Assembly (NCBI GenBank): GCA_000827325.1
Contig: KN832878.1
Span: forward strand, 1,612,001-1,676,000
Direction of reading: 5' to 3'
From: Oidiodendron maius Zn
Taxonomy: Eukaryota; Ascomycota; Leotiomycetes; Myxotrichaceae
Length of the DNA stretch: 64,000 nucleotides
The notes beneath the pieces are model-generated. The model saw only the letters and a list, made by a program, of their open reading frames with translations. It had not been told where the DNA came from and did no database searches. Made by a program: the position numbers and the translations under genes. Of this stretch, positions 11,090 to 21,275 are shown piece after piece. How positions within the stretch are numbered: position 1 is the first letter of the stretch; every line of letters begins with the position of its first letter.

Positions 11090-12343
11090 TGAAACTCCTG
11101 TGACACGATGGATTTGTCACTTGTCTGTTCTCTCTCCCGTGAGAAGAGAGGGTATATGAAGGGCTTAAAGGCACGGCCGTCTCACCGCACCGAGGAGTAG
11201 CATTTCCCTACTAAAGGAATAGTGTTACTTCCTCATTATATAAAATATTCTAGGACCATAGGGCTTGCCAGTACAATCTTATTAATTTCTACAAAGAGTA
11301 ATCTGTAGACATAATACCTCTCACATTTGTCAATTAATTTCCAGCTCAAGAGAATCGTTGGCCAGGAACAAACTTTAGAAACCAGTGCTAGAACAGGGGC
11401 TTTATTTATACCAGCCCTATAAATAATTCTGCCTTAAATCAACTACAGCCAGAATATCCTCAGCTTATAGAACAATAATTGTGTTATCTACTACTTCCAT
11501 AACATCCCAGTGTCTCTACCACCAGTAGTCAATATGCTTATACCTTCACAACTAGATATAATAACTGATTGTAATTATTTCCACTTAGTGGTAAGCGGAG
11601 ATGTGTACCATTCTATTGATATAGCAGCAGATATATCTCTAACTTACTTTTATACCTCAAATCTAACTATTGGAGATGCGAGTGCTAACTTGTGGTGGGT
11701 TATTATATATATGTAGGTATTCTCTAAGAAAGAAAAAAAGAGGATAGAAGAGCTACGTTTGTTGAGGAGTACAGTTTGTTTGTATATAGTGGGTTCGGTG
11801 GGAGGTCCCAGAAAAGAGTATGAATCAATGGCTATATAACTTGTTATAAAGGCTCTGGATAGGGGGAGATCTTGGAGTAACTAAATACAAAATTCGTCTG
11901 TGTGTAGGCTTGGCAAAAAAGCCCAGTTACGGTGTAACCAGGTTTTCGCGCCGCTTTTCAAATATCGTACAAGACACCAGAGTCTTGTATAACTCGTACG
12001 ACCAAGATGACAAATGAATCTAGGGCCTAGGCCCAGCCCATCCGCGAAGTTTTGGCTTATTTAGGTGAGTTAAATGTTGGTTTCCAGGGGTTGGTTTGTT
12101 TAGGTGAGGAATGTCGGTGTGCCGTCAGGGATCGTACGGCATTTAAGCAACCAGTCAAATAGGAATTCCAAATAGTCACATGACGTGTCATTTCCCTGCT
12201 GGCTTTACGACTCAAACTTCGAGCGCGGTGACTTGCTTTCTTCATTTATCTCTCCGAAAGATGAGTTGGGAGTGAACAAACATCCCGGCGCCTTACACGG
12301 CCACTACCGATCTCAACTCGATTCTGTCACATATTTTGGCAAT
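11090..12343. other. AT-rich intergenic stretch
   Basis: A very AT-rich block (about 11220-11720) contains one 68-codon frame of low-complexity composition that I do not accept as a gene. Nothing else is recognised. Confidence 0.4.
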
Positions 12344-14970
12344 ATGACAGACCTTGACCCTTTGGGGGTCGTTCACTCTCCAGTAATCAGGCGACGCCGC
12401 CCCATTCCCGAAGATGATGATCCGTATAGTATGTGAAGTCTGACACCTCATCGACCACGGCTAATGCATGAAGGAGAACAGAGCCGGAGATCATTCCTGT
12501 TGCGTTGCAGAATGGCCTTGAGCCTGGATTATTACTAGTAAGAATTCACGAGGGTCTTGGCCTCTCAGTCCCGCAATATAAGGCGGCCCTCGAGCATGGA
12601 ATTGGTCCCTCCAGCATCACATCCCAAAGTGAAGGAGGCCTTATTCTTCCATATTCCAATCATGATAGCCTGCCACATGCCACCCTGGAGTTGGACGGAT
12701 CTGTATTCGCTGTCAACGCCACATCTGGGACCAGGGAAAACCCAGTATGGTCAACAGAATTGAGAAATAGGATCTGCGAGAAGAAGTTTGACATTTTTAG
12801 AGCTGCAGAGTTGACAATACGTCTTTACGCGAGGAACCTGGACCATCGTGAAGGAAGCCAGGATGTATTATTTCTTGGCTATGCGAAGATGAATCCTCTC
12901 TTTGGAGACGAGGTCCAAACAGAATGGCTACCAATCGAGAATGGCACTGGAAAATTGCGCGTCGAGGTCGAATACGTCAAGAACAAGACACTGCGTATTG
13001 AGACGTCGAGGAAACCTCGCTGTTTCGGACAGAGCCGTCGTCTTGGTTCTGTTGCTAGAATCCGAAAGTCTGACTCCTATAGATGCTACGCATCCATCTA
13101 TATCCAAAAAGCTGACCTGCCGCCTCGCTATGACGTGATGCAGGCACTTCTTTTACCAGCCAATAATAGTCCGTTTATCGCACCGCTCAAATTCATTGCG
13201 CAAACACGCTCGCAGTTTTGTTTATTTTGGCCATTTGTTTCTGGTGGACACCTCTTCTACCATCTACAACGAGCGCGGCGCTTCCATGCTGACAGGGCAA
13301 GGCTCTATACCGCAGAGATCCTTGTCGCGCTAGAGTGGCTAGACGAGGTAGATCCTTCTTATCACGAGCTGAAGCCGAAGAATATTCTCCTAGATTCCGT
13401 GGGGCATGTCGTTGTCTGCGATTTAGGTCTTTTGCATCTAGAGACAAAGAACATAGAAACTACGAGTGATAGTGCGGCGGTGGATTATCTGGCTCCTGAA
13501 TTGCTCGCCGGCAACGCATCAGCACCGACTAACACTGCCCCATCAAAGTGGTGGACGTTGGGGGCTTTCCTATACGAGATGCTAACGGGATTGCCTCCGT
13601 TTTACAATGAAAACGAGGAACAGAGATGCCGCAACATCCTCTCGGAACCTCTTGTGGTGTCCAGATTGCTACCAGAATCCACGCAAGATTTTCTAAATAA
13701 GCTGCTCACTCACAAGCCAGATGACCGGCTGGGGTATAAAGGGGCATCTGAAATCAAAGCTCATCGCTATTTCGATGGCCTCAACTGGGATAAAGTTGCA
13801 CGGCGAGAATATGAACCCGAGTTCAAGCCCCATGAATTGGCAATGGGGTTTAGACAAGAAAGAAAAAGTGAAACTGTCGAAACCGTGCAAGAGATGTTTT
13901 CGGCTTGGGGCCCATTCACGCCTGTCCAAAGAGCAGCCCAAAGGGATCCGGCCGTGCCAGCTGCTGTGGCATCTCATCATGTTGCTGATGAGAAGCCGGA
14001 GGATTGGGAATTGGTCTGGCAACGTAAAGATCAATCATTCTATTTCTATAATCGCTCCACCAAGACGAAAAAGCGGATCGTCGCCGCACGCCCATATCTA
14101 CCAAAGCAGCCTGATAAAACACAGGTGGCACTTGGAGCAGTGCTAAACAACAAGTATATGCATCTGGTTCCCACAATGCTGGAGGAATACAGCGTCAATC
14201 TAAACTTTCAGCTTGATTTTACCACTACAACACCACTAGATTACGTCACGGAGCTACAAGAAGTCGATATGGTGCGACTGTTCCTCGCAAATGGCGCCGA
14301 CGCTAATCTAGAACATGGGTATACCTTGGGGGGCCGACCGCTGCTGAGTGCAGTGCGGAAAGGAAATCAAGAGCTCGTGCAAATTCTGGTTCGGAGAACA
14401 GACCGCATTCCTTGCACTAGAGCATTGGGCCATGCCGTGAGCAAGCAGGATACCCCGATTGTCAACATCTTGCTCGCAAACGGGGTCAAGTGCGATTTTG
14501 AAGAGGCAGACCGGCCACAATTCCATAGCAGCTATAGCGAATTCGACATGGGGGTAGGCTCGCCGAATGTCGGTGATCCTTCCGAACCAGAAGAGTACAC
14601 ACCAGCACTCGTTCGGGCCGTCAATCTGGGTGACGCGGACCTGGTGCGGCTGCTGCTCGCTCACGGAGCAAATGTCAACATCGGCTATCATGATTTGAGC
14701 ATTTTCCTTCCGGGTGGATTCTCACCTAAGTTTAACCGTATGTTCATGGAATGCGGTAGGCCGATACAGTTGGCAATGGAGCTGGGACAGGAGGATCTGG
14801 TGCGGCTACTGCTCGAGAATGGTGCTGATATCGACCTTGCTCAGCCGGTTTGGCGGCATCACGACTGCAAAATGATTCCAAGGGCGGACTATCACCAACT
14901 CACGGCACGGCTAAGGTCGATAGCGGCGTCGGTAACCCACGGTATAATGTCTCAAAGAGTGCTTTCCTAA
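12344..14970 (+). CDS. AGC-type pseudokinase with C-terminal ankyrin repeats
   Basis: Exon 1 (12344-12428) starts MTDLDPLGVVHSPVIRRRRP. A 53-nt intron (12429-12481, GTATGT...CTAAT...ACAG) joins in phase to exon 2 (12482-14970), giving 857 residues. The N-terminal region (about 35-200) resembles the C2-like segment of fungal Ypk1-related kinases. The kinase region (about 210-480) keeps the AGC layout but has lost key residues: the glycine loop is degenerate, the ATP-binding Lys position is missing (YASIYIQKAD in place of YALKTI.KA), and the catalytic loop reads YHELKPKN with Glu for the catalytic Asp (about residue 324). DLGL keeps the metal-binding Asp, and APELL is intact. The C-terminal part has ankyrin repeats (for example VRLFLANGADANLE and VRLLLAHGANVNIG). 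The frame is long and clean, so this is probably an expressed pseudokinase scaffold rather than a broken gene. Partners are unknown. Confidence 0.85.
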
Positions 14971-15540
14971 CTTGATCTAACGATATGCAATCTAGATTTG
15001 CCCCCTACATCTACCTAATCTTCTATTGTCAATTCAACTCAAGTCGAGTTCATTTATGACGCTTTTTGATTGGTTCCCAGCACAAACTCCAAGTGCATAG
15101 ACCCCTAGGTTTGAGTCTGTACTTTCCATCATGAGCTCTCATTACCGCCTGCTCCTTTAACAGTGTACTCCTCCTTTTCCTCAAATGTATTATTCTGCCA
15201 TAGATTATAATTTGGCCTCAAACACGCGTCGTCTTGGTATTAGGGCGTTCTCGCATATATATGTGTGTACATTGAAGGAAGCATATGTAGATTAGATCCC
15301 GATTTGGATGGAGAGGGTAAAGGAATTTTGACAGACGTCGTATAAGCCGACAACCACTCCGAATGCCTCTCAAACCCCCGAACCTAAGCCACTCTCAAAA
15401 AACGCTTATGTTTACAGCTCCAGAGCAAAAATAAGGCTCGCACCTTGTGTGGCGAATATAAGCTTTATCTATTGACAGTACCCATCGAATTTGACGAACC
15501 GCGGCCCTCAAAAATAGTGGCTTGAACCAACACAGCAAAA
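14971..15540. other. Gap upstream of the hAT relic
   Basis: No gene is recognised. It may include more decayed transposon sequence, since the frame of the hAT fragment can be followed a little upstream. Confidence 0.35.
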
Positions 15541-15720
15541 GCTCTTCCCTTACTTAATAAGATGGCGCTAGACATACTGTCTATTCCTGCTATATCAGCC
15601 GACCCTAAACGAATATTCTCTGATGTCAATTTGCCGATTATTGATCGACAAGCGCGATTAAGTATGAACTTTGTGGAGGCACTTGAGTGTTTAAAGTCCT
15701 GGATGGGTTTTGGGCAGTAG
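15541..15720 (+). mobile_element. hAT transposase C-terminal remnant
   Basis: The frame around 15541-15720 reads ALPLLNKMALDILSIPAISA, then DPKRIFSD, IIDRQARLS and ALECLKSWMGFG before a stop. This is the dimerisation region of hAT-family transposases, where LSIPA.S...R.FS and L......ALxCLKSW are the hallmark. The catalytic part is not seen upstream, so only the 3' end of a transposase gene survives. No terminal inverted repeats were identified. The element is a dead DNA transposon fragment. Confidence 0.75.
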
Positions 15721-16217
15721 TTGGAAGAGACTATTATTGTTGATAGAGGAGCTGACTAATTCTCGGAATACCTTCATGATTTCCTATTAGGGAAGGCGGT
15801 GACAGTCCTTTTGGTGCCTTTTACCTCTATTCTTTGATGTTTCAGCCTAGTAAAGTGTATAATATGGTGGTTTTTAACTCCTCAGCTTCATTATTTTCTT
15901 TTTTGGAAGGTGGTTCTGGTATCTTGCTTTATCTAATCAGTATATTAGTATAGGGACCTTATTCCCCGTGCACACTCAGTTTAGTACCGTAATATATCCT
16001 CAAAATTATATCACTGCGTGATATTAAGTCATCGATACGGCGGTACAAATATCACTGAATACTATTGGGAACACTGTTATAGATGATGCGAGAGTCGGAC
16101 TGCTCCTGGACTGCAGTCTGCCTCAGAGGCCAGAATAGTTTCAAATTGAAACGTGTAATCAAAGAATAACATATGCATATGCGCCTTATGCCACACACAG
16201 GGGTCATGAATATCTTT
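15721..16217. other. Gap downstream of the hAT relic
   Basis: Non-coding AT-rich sequence. It may contain the 3' end of the decayed hAT element, but I could not recognise a terminal repeat. Confidence 0.35.
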
Positions 16218-17045
16218 CTAAGATGAATCCATTAAGTCAAGTAAGAATACGTTTCCTCCAGTACTCAGATTCTTGAGAACCTGGCAATTCAGAAATTCCA
16301 CGGCATCATCAATTCCCTCCGGCGAATTAAACCAATGTCCTCCCTTGGGGTACTCCTTCCATGTAACTCGCGCGCCAAATCCTCGCAACGTGTCTCGTAG
16401 ATCCCGGCCGTTTCCTACCAGAACAAGTGGATCATCAACGCAGTGTTCAAGTAACATAGGTGTGTTGCGTATGACCTCATCGGTATCCGGGACGCTGTCC
16501 AGGGCAAGCACTCTCCTAGTCTCAGTGAGAGATTTCCCCGGGAAAGGCATCCTACATGAAAACCCAAGGAAGGCGCCAAGCCTGCGTGGCACCCCTTGTT
16601 GACCCTCCACAGCGGGAGGCAGACTCAAAGCCAGTAACGTATGCACGCTGGTCGCACCGCCTTGGCTGATCCCAGCGAGTACAAGACGATCCCACTGTCC
16701 GCCTAAGAGGGTAGCCTCGCTTGAAAGCAAGCGCCTTATACTGGCAACACTCTCCCTCAGACCAGTCGCTTGTAGATCCTCGCGCTCCGAAAAGTTGTTC
16801 ACGTTCCAGATATCGAACCATTGCGACATCTTGTTTCCAGGAAACGCGGCGCACTCCCGCATCTCGGCCTGGGGAAATACCCAGCGGAAGGAAGGGAAGA
16901 TCTCTTGAAGAGTGTGGTTGTGTGAATCTGTGGAGTAGATAAGAGATGAAGCGAATGGTTTAGCGGTGTCTCCGCGGCCATGTAAGAAGATGACCGTGTG
17001 CGTGTGGGGTGCGGAGGGCGGTATCGTGATGAAGGGAAGGTCCAT
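16218..17045 (-). CDS. Acyl-protein thioesterase-like alpha/beta hydrolase
   Basis: A single-exon 275-residue protein starts at 17045. It has the phospholipase/carboxylesterase (abhydrolase_2) pattern: the oxyanion-hole motif FLHGRGDTAKPF at about residues 20-31, the nucleophile elbow GISQGG (S127), an acidic residue in CVDDPLV (D204 or D205) and the catalytic His in KGGHWF (H237). Length and motif order match fungal acyl-protein thioesterase-like hydrolases, which cleave thioester or carboxyester bonds of acylated proteins or small esters in the cytosol. No signal peptide is present. The frame is intact. The substrate cannot be told from sequence; members of this subgroup are often simply annotated as serine esterases. 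Confidence 0.85.
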   Translation of the reverse strand: MDLPFITIPPSAPHTHTVIFLHGRGDTAKPFASSLIYSTDSHNHTLQEIFPSFRWVFPQAEMRECAAFPGNKMSQWFDIWNVNNFSEREDLQATGLRESVASIRRLLSSEATLLGGQWDRLVLAGISQGGATSVHTLLALSLPPAVEGQQGVPRRLGAFLGFSCRMPFPGKSLTETRRVLALDSVPDTDEVIRNTPMLLEHCVDDPLVLVGNGRDLRDTLRGFGARVTWKEYPKGGHWFNSPEGIDDAVEFLNCQVLKNLSTGGNVFLLDLMDSS

Positions 17046-17480
17046 AGTTAGAATTGAGAAAGAGAAGGCTTGTTTTGGCGAAATTGTGAGTTTTGAGCTG
17101 TTCTCCCATCACACAGCCTTTTTCGAGGTGGTGTTACTAATATCTCGTGACTTTAAAATCACGTTTCCCATCGAAGAAAGGAGCCAAGAGCATGTTAAAA
17201 CTTGGACGTTTAATTCATTCTTGGTGTAATATGAGTTAACAATACATCTTATTAGTTCCTAGGAGTCCGGATCGACCGTAAGCTTAAGTAGAAGGGCCAC
17301 CTCCAACGCCATCAAACGGAAATTTGCTACCCAGCAATTCGCCCTTACGAGACTCGCGGGCTCAGCGACAGGAATTGCCGTGGTGTGCGGACGACGCTTG
17401 AAGCCACAATAACAGATGCTATGGATGTGATGACATTTACTGCGTGTCAATTACCTTGATTACCGGGACACCCAGGCGAT
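17046..17480. other. Gap between hydrolase and peptidase remnant
   Basis: No gene is recognised. The missing 5' end of the following peptidase remnant should lie here, but I see no convincing signal-peptide exon. Confidence 0.35.
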
Positions 17481-17489
17481 TTATTCTAG

Positions 17490-18216
17490 TCCATATTCAG
17501 AGCCGACACCCCGCTCTCTGGCAACAAGTAAAAGGTAGCACGGATATCACGAACCGAAACGGTTGCTAACCTACCTCAAGATGCCGTTGAGAATATGCTT
17601 TCAAAATTTCCCAACAAACCGGATGTCGGAGACAATACTGTTTCATTCTTCTGCGACGACGCTGCGCTGGTTATTGATTCTGCTTCTACAGAAAGAGGGG
17701 ATAATCTTCGATGGTAGAAACACCCTAATGTCTAAGATGATATTTGAGTGAACATGATCGCGGTGGCTCTAAGATTTCCGATCGCGTGGTCAAGTCCATG
17801 TACAGGTAACAAAACAATCACTTATCCACCTAAACCAGTGCCTGCAACTCAGGGGGAAGGAAACACCATCATGCTTTGTACCACATCTTTCACCTATGCC
17901 GCCGGATTTACTCCTAGGTGGAATTCGAAGGGAAGGTTAACCATCTTTACGCAACAATCAAACCAGCAAATATTCGAAGGGCAAGCACCAGCAGGGTTAG
18001 ATCTCTTCAGCATGTTGACTTCAAAGATGCTAATCCATGAATTGATGCATGCGATCGATTTTCGTAGTTGTAAGTATTACCTGCTAGCATTCAATGCGAA
18101 AGCTAACTTCGACGTTAGTTCCCGCGATGCTTTCTCCTGGCGTCCTGGAGGCTTATGGTGTCAACAATATCCTAGGCCTTACCACTACCCAAGCTTTTAA
18201 ACTATATTTAGAATGA
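17490..18216 (+). pseudogene. M35-like secreted metallopeptidase, broken copy
   Basis: Protein-like segments follow one another in different frames: VANLPQDAVENMLSKFPNKP with FFCDDAALVIDSAS (about 17560-17716), GRNTLMSKMIFE (about 17712-17748), then MIAVALRFPIAW and YPPKPVPATQGEGNTIMLC leading to LIHELMHAIDF (HExxH zinc motif, about 18035-18066). A 49-nt intron (GTAAGT...CTAAC...GTTAG, about 18070-18118) joins to PAMLSPGVLEAYGVNNILGL and a stop at 18214-18216. The pattern resembles fungal M35-like/lysine-specific metalloendopeptidase-domain proteins. At least two frame changes lie between the segments with no room for introns. No signal-peptide exon is evident, and the NADNY-type motif expected near the C-terminus is missing. 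I judge it a decaying paralogue of the intact peptidase at 40.3-41.8 kb, although the two are not close copies. Confidence 0.6.
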
Positions 18217-19281
18217 TAAATTTTCTCTTGGTTATAATTATTAAATAGGCAAGGTTTACATAAAAACTTATATTAGTTTTTATTATATTAGTTCCTGATC
18301 AGAGGTCAGGTAATGCACAGGTTGTAGTTGGATATCAAGGTGAAACTTAGTTATATTGACTATTGAGTGATGTAGAGACAACTTAAGAGACCCTCTTACA
18401 GATACAATACGGTCCTTATATACATGCTTATAGTCTGTAGGACTTGTAAGCTCTATATGTAAGCTTAATGCAAGAGGACTGAGCACTTAATGCATAGGCT
18501 CTGTACGTGCATTAGTTCTGTATCGCCTTGCATATGCTTGGGGTCCTGATATCAGCAACATTAGTTAAGATTACTAACTTTATTGAATATTAATCTATAG
18601 TCTTAGTTTATATATTTAAAATTTAAAAACCTTGTTCTTAAGCGATTAACTTTTGTAATAAAGTTAAGTGCTTATATATCTTCTTGGGTATTAAATTAAT
18701 TCCTTTATTTGACTCTTTATAAGCCCCGATGGATTGATCAGTTAATAGTGCAGTTGCCTGAAATTCCGAAAGAAGTAACTTATATGACATTTTGCTTGTC
18801 TGATTAGTCTTGACGGGCGACGTGTAGGCTGTCGCGGGCTTGAAGTCTTTGGCAAAGAGTTTAAGCAGATACTTGAATTCCACAAGGCAAGGCCAGGAAC
18901 TCGGGTTGGGACAATAATAGTCATCTACCATTTCCACCAGTGTCTTGGCACACTTCATCACCGATTATTACCTACTGTAGGGTTATATCTGCCTTCGTTT
19001 TCGCTATAACTACAGTGGTCGATACCATGTCCTAAATTCAGCCCCGCAACCCCGCACGTCACGGCACATTACAGACCCGCTCTTACATGTCTCAGCCCTG
19101 CGTGCGACCAACTGATACCCAATATGACGACATCGGTTTTGCACCTCTATTACTTGATGTTGTAGAGTAGAAGGGTTACAAAAGCTACAGAAGCTAGGCT
19201 GTTGGACGAAATTTAGCATTGCACCACGTCTCAAGCTGACCACACGCCGGAGCAAGCCGCGTCTAAGTTCATCACTCCATT
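18217..19281. other. AT-rich block with one unidentified frame
   Basis: The stretch is strongly AT-rich from about 18200 to 18720. A 107-codon minus-strand frame (18638-18961) contains FKYLLKLFAKDFKPATAYTS and has ordinary protein composition, but I cannot assign it to a family and see no splice partners. It could be a transposon-derived fragment. Confidence 0.3.
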
Positions 19282-20394
19282 ATGACTTCAACATCGTCAG
19301 CCCATCTCACCTGTCTCTGTGGCGCGATCTCAGAGCCCGGCACTCTACTATCGGACTCAAAGATTCCAATAACTATTGAGATCTGCCATTGTAACCCCTG
19401 CCGCTACGCAACCGGTGCCCTGGGAGCGGTTTTCCCGCCACTCAAAGCATCTCCATCCCAAGACACACTCAGCAAAGTCACGCCATATCATTCTTCCCAG
19501 AAGAATATTCGCTACTTTTGCTCCACATGTGGCTCTCACTGCTTTGTCGAGAATCAGAAAAATAATGAATGGTTCTGTCTTAGTGGAATTATCGAACAGA
19601 GTCCGGCGTCTAGAGCAGACAACACACAATGGCCGAAAGACATCATCAAAGTTTCACGCCATGACTACGTCCTGGATACTGTCGACGGTGGTCTAGTTCC
19701 CATCATGCTCGACCTTCATGGTCGCACGATCCCGACATGGTCGCTCGCTGCGCAGGAAATAGACTCATTCGACCTTCCACATGCCGATGTGCTCTTTCTA
19801 GCCAGCAAAGCCATGAGCACCATCCCATCTCCAAAAGAAGGCTCAAATCTCCCAGCCAAGTGCCATTGCGGGGGAGTCTCCCTCCTCATCAAACGCGCCA
19901 ACTACGCTTCCAACCCTGGAACCTCCACCCATCACAACTCCTCCGACGACACCAAATACCGAGCTTCGCCTTGTGCCTGTCGCTCCTGTCGCCTCTCCAC
20001 GGGTGTGTCCATGCTTCCCTGGACCACGATTCCGACAGCAAATGTCTCCAATGCCAATGCTTCCAATGTCTCCGAAGACAAATTCGTACCCGTCGTTGTG
20101 GGTCACTCCGCTTCTAGCCCCGATGCGAACTCGGGCCTTACCTTGAAACATTACTGGTCATCTCCGGAGCGGTGCTGGAGCTTTTGTGGCAAATGTGGTG
20201 CGACCATTTTCTATTGGAGTCCTGATCATTTGGATGTTGCTGTTGGGATTTTGAGAGCTGAGGAGGGAAGTATGGCGAGGAGGTGGTTGGAGTGGGAGTG
20301 GGGCCAGTGCGGGTTTGAGGAGGAATGCATCGATCGAGAGGTTTGCGAGGCGTGGAAGGGCGGTGCGGAGGTGATGGAGAAGATTGGGGGTTGA
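19282..20394 (+). CDS. Protein with two GFA/CENP-V zinc domains
   Basis: A single-exon 370-residue protein. It holds two complete copies of the GFA (DUF636, CENP-V-like) zinc fold. The first has CLC at residues 11-13, CHCNPC at 35-40 and FCSTCGS at 79-85. The second has CHC at 194-196, CACRSC at 231-236 and FCGKCGA at 301-307. Each set of Cys residues matches the two-zinc GFA site. The family was first linked to formaldehyde-glutathione adduct chemistry, but most fungal members have no proven reaction. The C-terminal region (about 320-370) is Trp/Glu-rich and typical of fungal two-domain members. The frame is intact and cytosolic, with no signal peptide. Confidence 0.85.
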   Translation: MTSTSSAHLTCLCGAISEPGTLLSDSKIPITIEICHCNPCRYATGALGAVFPPLKASPSQDTLSKVTPYHSSQKNIRYFCSTCGSHCFVENQKNNEWFCLSGIIEQSPASRADNTQWPKDIIKVSRHDYVLDTVDGGLVPIMLDLHGRTIPTWSLAAQEIDSFDLPHADVLFLASKAMSTIPSPKEGSNLPAKCHCGGVSLLIKRANYASNPGTSTHHNSSDDTKYRASPCACRSCRLSTGVSMLPWTTIPTANVSNANASNVSEDKFVPVVVGHSASSPDANSGLTLKHYWSSPERCWSFCGKCGATIFYWSPDHLDVAVGILRAEEGSMARRWLEWEWGQCGFEEECIDREVCEAWKGGAEVMEKIGG

Positions 20395-20701
20395 GAGGTG
20401 AGAGAAGCGACCATGAAGGCATTTGACGTTTGTGATTTTGTGTTGGAGTGCAAAGGGACTTAATATACGCAGGAATACAGTACACTTGGTACTGCTTATG
20501 TATTTAATAGGCTTCTCCCACCAACGTGGATGTAGCAGCCATTGAATATATTAGTAATTAAGTCTTTAAATTCTTAGGATACTGAAATTAGTGGTTGTTG
20601 AGGTCTGGTGTTTTGGAGGCCAAAAAAGTTCAGTAACCTTGGATCCCAGTAACCACCTGTCGCAGTACCTTAAAATTTGAAATTTTACGTCTCTATATCA
20701 A
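20395..20701. other. Gap before the maltase remnant
   Basis: No catalytic-domain sequence of GH13 could be recognised here, so the body of the maltase gene has been lost rather than only hidden by frame changes. Confidence 0.35.
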
Positions 20702-21031
20702 ATGAGGGACCCAAACAGTGTGTTTATGTACTGGGCTGCTGTTCTGGCCGCGAGGAAAAAGTTCCAGGACGTGTTAGTTTACGGCAATTTTAGACTATTG
20801 GATCAAGATAACAAAAGTGTTTTTACGTATGAGAGGAAGAGCGAGGGTAGCACGGTGGTGGTGGGGTGTAACTTTGGGGATCAGAAATTGTGTTGGTTTA
20901 AAGAGCCCTCGGGGTGGCCTAGTGAGGTTGTTCTGAGTACACATAACAGGGACATACAGCACTTCGAAGGGGGAGAGATTATTTTTGAATCATTTGAAGC
21001 ATGGGCACTTCTAATGAGACCGGCTAAATAG
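20702..21031 (+). pseudogene. C-terminal fragment of a GH13 maltase/alpha-glucosidase
   Basis: The 109-codon frame reads DPNSVFMYWAAVLAARKKFQ, DVLVYGNFRLLD and later SFEAWALLMRP. This matches the C-terminal part of GH13 oligo-1,6-glucosidase/maltase proteins, in which DP.SV..YW...L.LRK.H.D..VYG.F.LLD leads into the final beta domain. Full enzymes have about 550-600 residues; the TIM barrel with its catalytic residues is missing, so the fragment cannot be active. It lies tail to tail with a MAL-activator-like regulator (21276-23357). In fungi such as Aspergillus, maltase, maltose permease and activator genes are clustered. I infer the remains of such a cluster. Confidence 0.75.
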
Positions 21032-21275
21032 GATACATATCCCTATCAGTCTGTTGCCAGTTGTTTAGAGAATTTATCGCCTAATATTTGTACAGTATTT
21101 TATGTACCTAAGACTACAACACTGATCAGCTCTACCAAGCACTTTGGAAGAGACCCATCAAGCCAAACGCCAAAGCCCAAACAACTGCAGTCTGCAGCAG
21201 CATTCCAAAAGACTTGAAAGAATGGTCATATCAACATCGACAGCCAGGGGAGGGATAAGTCTCCATTATCAGTTC

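Noticed and set aside
19716-20485. Several frames of 60-126 codons overlapping the GFA gene on both strands
   Set aside because: Shadow frames. The Cys motifs of both GFA domains are in the 370-codon frame only.
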